Shown here: positions 58,749 through 64,000 of the stretch, piece by piece
Numbering within the stretch: position 1 is the stretch's first letter
Layout: each line of letters starts with the position of its first letter
NCBI GenBank assembly: GCA_004352715.1
Contig: SCFE01000089.1
Span: 1,411,305-1,475,304, forward strand
Reading direction: 5' to 3'
DNA: 64,000 nucleotides
Source: Hofstenia miamia
Lineage: Eukaryota > Xenacoelomorpha > Acoela
Notes under the pieces: model-generated
Told to the model about the DNA's origin: nothing
Database searches by the model: none
What the model saw: only the letters and a program-made list of their open reading frames with translations
Translations under genes and position numbers: made by a program

Positions 58749-59671
58749 GTAACAGTTTAATTTTTGGAGATATTAAATGTTAAGCCCAGATATCTGTTTG
58801 AATATCTTTTGAGTAATTCATATGAACTTATTAACTGTTTACATTTATTTGTAATTTCTAACACAGTAGTTCGCATACTGTACATCATCAAATTTGTCTA
58901 GCATTTTTTAAAAAATCTGTTTCATAAAGAAATATTTTTGACTAATATGAATAATTTTTCTTGCTGCTTTTGATTACCGTAAAATATTAGTCCCTAGTTA
59001 TAATTCACTTACCGTTTTGCTTATTTATAAATTCATAAGATAATTATACCTTAAGATCCTGCATTTCATTGTGAATTTAATTCTGGTAATGGGATTGGTC
59101 GACTTTGGATTTCAATAATAAAATAATATGTAAAGAATAATTTTCTCACACAAACGAAGTATTGCATGCACATTTAGTGATGTTATTGAGTCTTCATGTT
59201 ATAGTTGAGCCGCCTCTATCTTTCTTAACGTCACAATGTATTGGCGAATATGAAAGTAGCGTTTACCTTTCGCAAATTAAGTCCTAGTGATTAAAGAATA
59301 AAGTTTTAGTTGTACTATTTACCATTCTGCTAATTTAACATAATGACAAATGAAATTTATTCAAGCTGATATGATATATAGGCAATGTTTATGATTATTT
59401 TTTCATTTGACACATTGATGTTTGGATTTCACACTATTATTGGTTACAAAATACGTAAAGCTGTTTTTTCTTGTGACCCATACAAATATGTACACCTGAA
59501 ATAAAGTGCACTAGTCTTAAAAAATGATTAACTTCATGTGAGTTAATCTATTGCCGAACGAAAATTCCCATCGTGTTTACATAAAATAAATAAATATCAG
59601 CTTCTATTTCAAATATACTTAAATAGTTGCCTTTTCTTAAGTAGCACTTTTTACCTACTTTCATTGCACAG

Positions 59672-59929
59672 GAAGTCCCAATGTTGCTACTTCAGTTGTT
59701 GAGGTTTTCCACAAATCAACTTTAATGGGAAGATCACGCCTTAATTATATTCGCGATGAAGTCGTCAACTTTTTCGATGATGTTATAAATACCATTCATA
59801 CACAGAAGTACATAGCTGAGGAAGATCTTTCTTGTCGGATCAAATCTTTATCAATAACTTACGAAGCAATAGAGGAGAAGTTTCTATTACTAGCTCAACT
59901 TTTAACTCTCTATTTTACTCCAGTGAAAG
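59672..59929 (+). CDS. DBB-domain adaptor, exon 2 of 3 seen
   Basis: The acceptor TCATTGCACAG and donor GAAAG|GTACAC give phase 1 at both ends (258 nt), and the split codons at both borders restore Gly. The protein reads SPNVATSVVEVFHKSTLMGR, then a long helical segment (RDEVVNFFDDVINTIHTQKY, LSITYEAIEEKFLLLAQLL). In BCAP and Dof the beta part of DBB is followed by helices before ankyrin repeats, matching this order. The exon is intact. Confidence 0.62.
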
Positions 59930-60820
59930 GTACACACTTTGTTTCTTAAATATTACATACATTCGTAAATTCCCCGTCCAAGCATATGCACAATCTTGTA
60001 ATATGTCTTTTTTCAATTACTTCAGATTGTTTCCGTGAGTGTAAAACTAGTTTTAGTTCAATGTTTATAATGTTATTGAATTGGAAATGGGCCCAATTTT
60101 GATGCCAAACAAATATCCATATGAATAGTTAGATATTCAAACCCATGTACATATAATCTTGCTCTGGCCCATTTTATTCTCATTCTGGAACCGTTTTTGA
60201 AACACCAAAAATGCAATTACAATATGATACATATCCTACTTTATTGATACCTAACTAGATACTATGAGTTATAGTGCTTTACTGTTAAATTTTTTAAGCA
60301 ACTTAGAATTTACAAATAAAGCGCATAATGTTCCGCAACCTAAACAATAGCATTAAACTTAATTTATCATGCGGTTCAGCTTCTTTGTGGCAGGCCCATA
60401 TTAGGTCTATATCCTGTCCAGGCCATGAGTTGTTCGGCTCAGATTCCAACTTTGGTATGAGCAGATAACAATTGAAATGTATTTTGACTACTTCTTTTCA
60501 TATCTCATTTTTACACTACGCAACGAGTATTGTTTTTAATTGAGTAAGTTCATAGATCAAATGACCTGAAAAGCGAGGCATGCAACTAATTAAAGTACTT
60601 TATTTTTCTTCTACTGGTCTATTTTTTCTTAAACTTATTGTGTCGTATGTAAAATTCGTACAAATTATATAATTTTCTAAACACTTTTATATTATTTCAT
60701 GTTTTAAAATACCACTTTCCTATTAATAGATAACATATTACAACTAGTAAACCGCATTTCATTGGTTCAAAACATTTTACAATATTGGCATTCCTTCATT
60801 GATGTTTTGCATAAATTTAG

Positions 60821-60992
60821 GTAATCGTAGCGAAACGCCTATACACGTTCTATGTAGATTCGGATTCGAGAAGGTGTTGGATTACCTCATGTCGAATAGT
60901 GCCGTTTATCACTATCTCTGTGTTGAGGACAGAGACGGGAAAACTCCAGCTGACATCCTAATTGAAAAGGGAATTACACCTGAGACTTTTGG
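60821..60992 (+). CDS. DBB-domain adaptor, exon 3 of 3 seen (ankyrin-like)
   Basis: The acceptor GCATAAATTTAG starts a frame in phase with exon 2. It reads ETPIHVLCRFGFEKVLDYLM, then VEDRDGKTPADILIEKG, the two halves of ankyrin-like repeats as at the DBB end of BCAP and Dof (LLHFAARFGL then D...P.DIA...G). The donor TTTTGG|GTATTG follows at 60992, leaving phase 2. More exons should lie downstream; none within 61000-64000 is convincing. The run of three exons with consistent phase and no stop makes this a real host gene. Confidence 0.62.
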
Positions 60993-63900
60993 GTATTGGT
61001 TTTTATATATCTAATTGGATAACTTGAGTTTTCTTACAATGATATCTAATATTTGATTACACTACATTGTAGTATTTTAAAGAAACGCTTTGTTAGAAAA
61101 TTGGAATACGTTTGACTTAAAATGTTTTCTTAGAATATTTTTAGATATATATGTACTGTATTTATAATTTATACTAATTTAAATTTATCTTGTGATGAGT
61201 GATCTGATTTAACTGCCCACCATGCATTTCATATTCTTATTCAGGAGAAATCCTAATATATCGTTAACATAAATTTTGATGGCCCCTTGCTCATTACATG
61301 GCTTTGTTGAGGTATTTTCAGTCACTTTTTTTAAGCTCCAAATGTTATTAAATATATTCTGTAAGCGAAGTTTCAATTTAACTGACACTTTGTTTCTTTT
61401 TTTCTTGAATAGGGGATCTAAACACCTATGCTAATTGTATGTTTCCAATATTTTTATGTTTCTTACTACATAATGCAATTGATAATATTTCATTGCACTG
61501 CAAAGCGTTTTTTTGTTGTGGAACTTGAAAAGGTGGTTTATTGGAGACAGGCACAAAATTTGCATAAATTCATCTAATGCAGTTTCCTAATGTAAAAATG
61601 GGATTTTAGCGAATGTGTTTTTAAAACTCAATTTATCTTCGGTATAGTGTGCCCACAAGTCATAGTTGTAAAACGGGTCCGGTCGAATAGTTCACATTTA
61701 ATTGAAATTCATATACATGTAAATAATATTTGTTTAATTTAAACTTTATTTATAATAATTATAATAAATTAAACTATTATAATACATTTGATTGTTAATT
61801 TGCGATTTCAATTCAGTACTCCATGATTATTATGATTAATAGATACGAAACCTCAATACAGATAAACAGCGAACTTAGAGAAAATATTTCTATAAAGCTA
61901 ATTTGTGAGATTCACTGTGCTCTCCGAGGTTATTAGACGTCAATTATTTCAGCGCAATCAGAACCTGATGATTTATCTTCATATGGACTGACAACCATCA
62001 ACATGCGATCACATCTTTCCACAGAACTTTTTGAGGCAATTCAATTTCTATACTTTACAATTAGCAATACAAATACACTTCAAATTTGTTGCTTTATCAC
62101 AAAACTTTTTAAATTCTTTTTACAGAAACCTGAATTATTCTAAAATTCGGTCGTATGATTCTGTGATCAAATCCCAAAGGTCAGGTTCGGGTCGTGTTTA
62201 AAAATCTCAACCAAATTACGACTATGGTGCAAATATGATTACTGAGTCGACGACTACGGAAAATGGGCCTGATAATCCAAATTGTATATATCTTTGAAGA
62301 TTTGCTCATGATAGTACACAAAGCTTCAGGTTAATAAGTATAGAATCGCACGTAATTTTGAAATTCAGATTTTCGGTGCATTGTTTACCGATAGGTCTGG
62401 CCGTGACAGCATTTGACGCCGGTGGTATACCATAGAATTTTACGATAATAAAATATTCATTCATCTGCATGTTTCGCATTTTGCCATGGAATTTATTGAT
62501 TTAAGATGCGCCGTCTTGATAGCAAAATTGAATGGAACAATAAACTAAAAACTTATATTGGCGGAAAAGAGTTTAACATAACAGCCGGATAATCGACGAT
62601 TTAGCTTAACGAAATTCTCTTCAATTCAGTTGCAGTTTCATTTCGATAATTGACGGGCCGCAGCCCGTCTATTTGCTATAGACCCTACATTATTGTTCAT
62701 TTACCAACCTTTTATATGTGCTAAAAACCTTAAGTGAATTATTGGAATTTTATAAATTTGTTCATCTTTCTTATTACATCCACTCAATGCTCCGAAATCA
62801 CAGACTGTATTCCGAGGAACGGAGATATCCACTCTCTTATTGTCTTGTTATTGTGAATGTTATGTCAGTCAAAAATCTGTAGGTACCGTATTGTAATATT
62901 TGTAATTAATAACCCGCTTCCACTGTTTATCATGGTTATTATGAAAGTGCTATTTATTAAAAAACCAAAAACCGTTTAAAACGATTTATGTAAGTTTAAT
63001 CTGAAGACATGAGTATCATTAAATGTGGGAGGTAATAAACCGGTTTTTGTTTGACCAACTAATTATATTTTACTTGCCTTGCTAATTTTTCTACAAATAT
63101 TTCCAACTGAAATTTTTAATAAAATGCATTTGATATTTAATAAATGTGAACAATTTTTTGCTATGCAAAATGCAATAGCTGTTCAAATAAATTTGAAACA
63201 CGATTTTATGCGAATTGAGGATTAGAAAAACGCTTTTTACTAGCTTTGAAGAAATCCATATTGAGACAAGTGCAAACAGTTATTCCTATAACCACATATT
63301 GAAGAATAACGAAATATTGAATTTTCCATATACGTATCCTTTCATCGTTTTATTTTGTTAATTTTTCTGTGAAAATTCAAAAAATATTATATTTTCAGTT
63401 CAAATTATGAGGCTAATTATATGAATACGTCATTATTTAGTTTAAGTCCATCCAAATATACATTAAAATAAAGTTTTTTTCTGAGGGGCGTGTTTTTTTT
63501 AGCAACAGCGTATTCTATAAAATATGCAATTTCACATAAACTATGTATACATATACTAAGCTAAAAGGCAGTTGTTAACTGCAAACATTGAGCATCTGAT
63601 TTATTCCAATCTTATCTAGCTTGTTAGAAGAGTATTGTGTTCATTCTATAAGTAGACGTGTCAATGATTGTAAATATTCAATTTACCACCAGCAAATGAT
63701 GACTCCTTTCGAAATTCATATAAGTGTTTTCAGCTTATTGCTCCTCATAAATTAACTTTGCTCTCAATTTTATTTGTTTTTTGAATTTCATATCTTAGGT
63801 TCAACCAATGCTATTAAATTTCTATCTAACAATAGTAGAATATCAATAGTAAGCCATTATACGCAGAAATAGTCCATATTTTTGGATTTCCGCTTTGTTT

Positions 63901-64000
63901 AATTTCGTAAAATGTTCTTAGATTAACATAAATACATTTTTTCACATTTTGACCCACTCTCATGACTGTTATACTTAATATACTATATATATATATATAT
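60993..64000. other. Downstream intron of the DBB-like gene
   Basis: AT-rich with no convincing exon. A weak exon-like stretch after TTATTTCAG at about 61951 (open as QSEPDDLSSYGLTTINMRS) does not join exon 60992 in phase and lacks a good donor. A (TA)n microsatellite closes the window at about 63982-64000. Confidence 0.4.

Noticed and set aside
61951-62100. Fourth exon of the DBB-like gene
   Set aside because: The acceptor is acceptable but the phase does not fit exon 60992 and there is no good donor.
1-64000. CRISPR arrays, operons, rRNA or tRNA genes
   Set aside because: No regularly spaced repeats of that kind, no cloverleaf or rRNA-like sequence noticed; this is eukaryotic nuclear DNA.
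63982-64000. Terminal AT tract as a functional element
   Set aside because: It is a simple (TA)n microsatellite cut by the window end.

Overview
The window is AT-rich nuclear DNA from an invertebrate animal, not a prokaryotic or viral genome. Evidence: spliced exons with GT/AG borders, degenerate Ty3/gypsy, LINE, hAT, Tc1/mariner and MITE relics, and two host-type genes: a Dof/BCAP/BANK (DBB)-like exon set and a PARP12/ZAP-type six-CCCH zinc-finger exon. An arthropod is my favoured guess because of the stumps/Dof resemblance. Other bilaterians with DBB proteins are not excluded.

Region 1 (1-18285) is a nested transposon island. Long terminal inverted repeats of about 740-750 bp lie at 1-754 and 17548-18285. 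Just inside the right repeat is the N-terminal part of a protein resembling the Polinton/Maverick-associated capsid-type family, so the outer shell looks like a Polinton-like element of about 18.3 kb. Its interior is filled by gypsy element 1 (about 735-4783, minus strand), which carries a 584-bp TRIM, and by gypsy element 2 (about 4784-17257, minus strand), which is interrupted by an hAT transposon with a target duplication. Gypsy element 2 reads gag, protease, RT, RNase H, integrase, then a very large third reading frame of unknown function ending next to a purine tract and a 3' LTR.

Region 2 (18640-24000) is a third gypsy element on the minus strand with a coiled-coil gag, truncated inside RT, preceded by a candidate 5' LTR and a second gag fragment. 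Region 3 (24000-36360) is mostly AT-rich noncoding DNA with a degenerate minisatellite, an LTR-like block and a LINE RT relic. Region 4 (36380-44340) holds LINE pieces, two runs of N, the CCCH zinc-finger exon and a Tc1-like transposase end. Region 5 (44340-58590) has a mariner relic, a second hAT relic, a piggyBac-type MITE with TTAA ends and long stretches without recognisable genes. Region 6 (58595-60992) has three phase-compatible plus-strand exons of a DBB/ankyrin-type signalling adaptor, the best-preserved host gene here.

Four of six single N characters join nearly or fully identical flanking copies (3790, 28135, 35478, 43715). These look like overlapping contigs that were not merged, so the duplications around them should not be read as biology. 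At 6713 the copies differ by roughly a tenth and could be a real duplication. All transposon coding regions seen carry stops or frameshifts; none appears intact.
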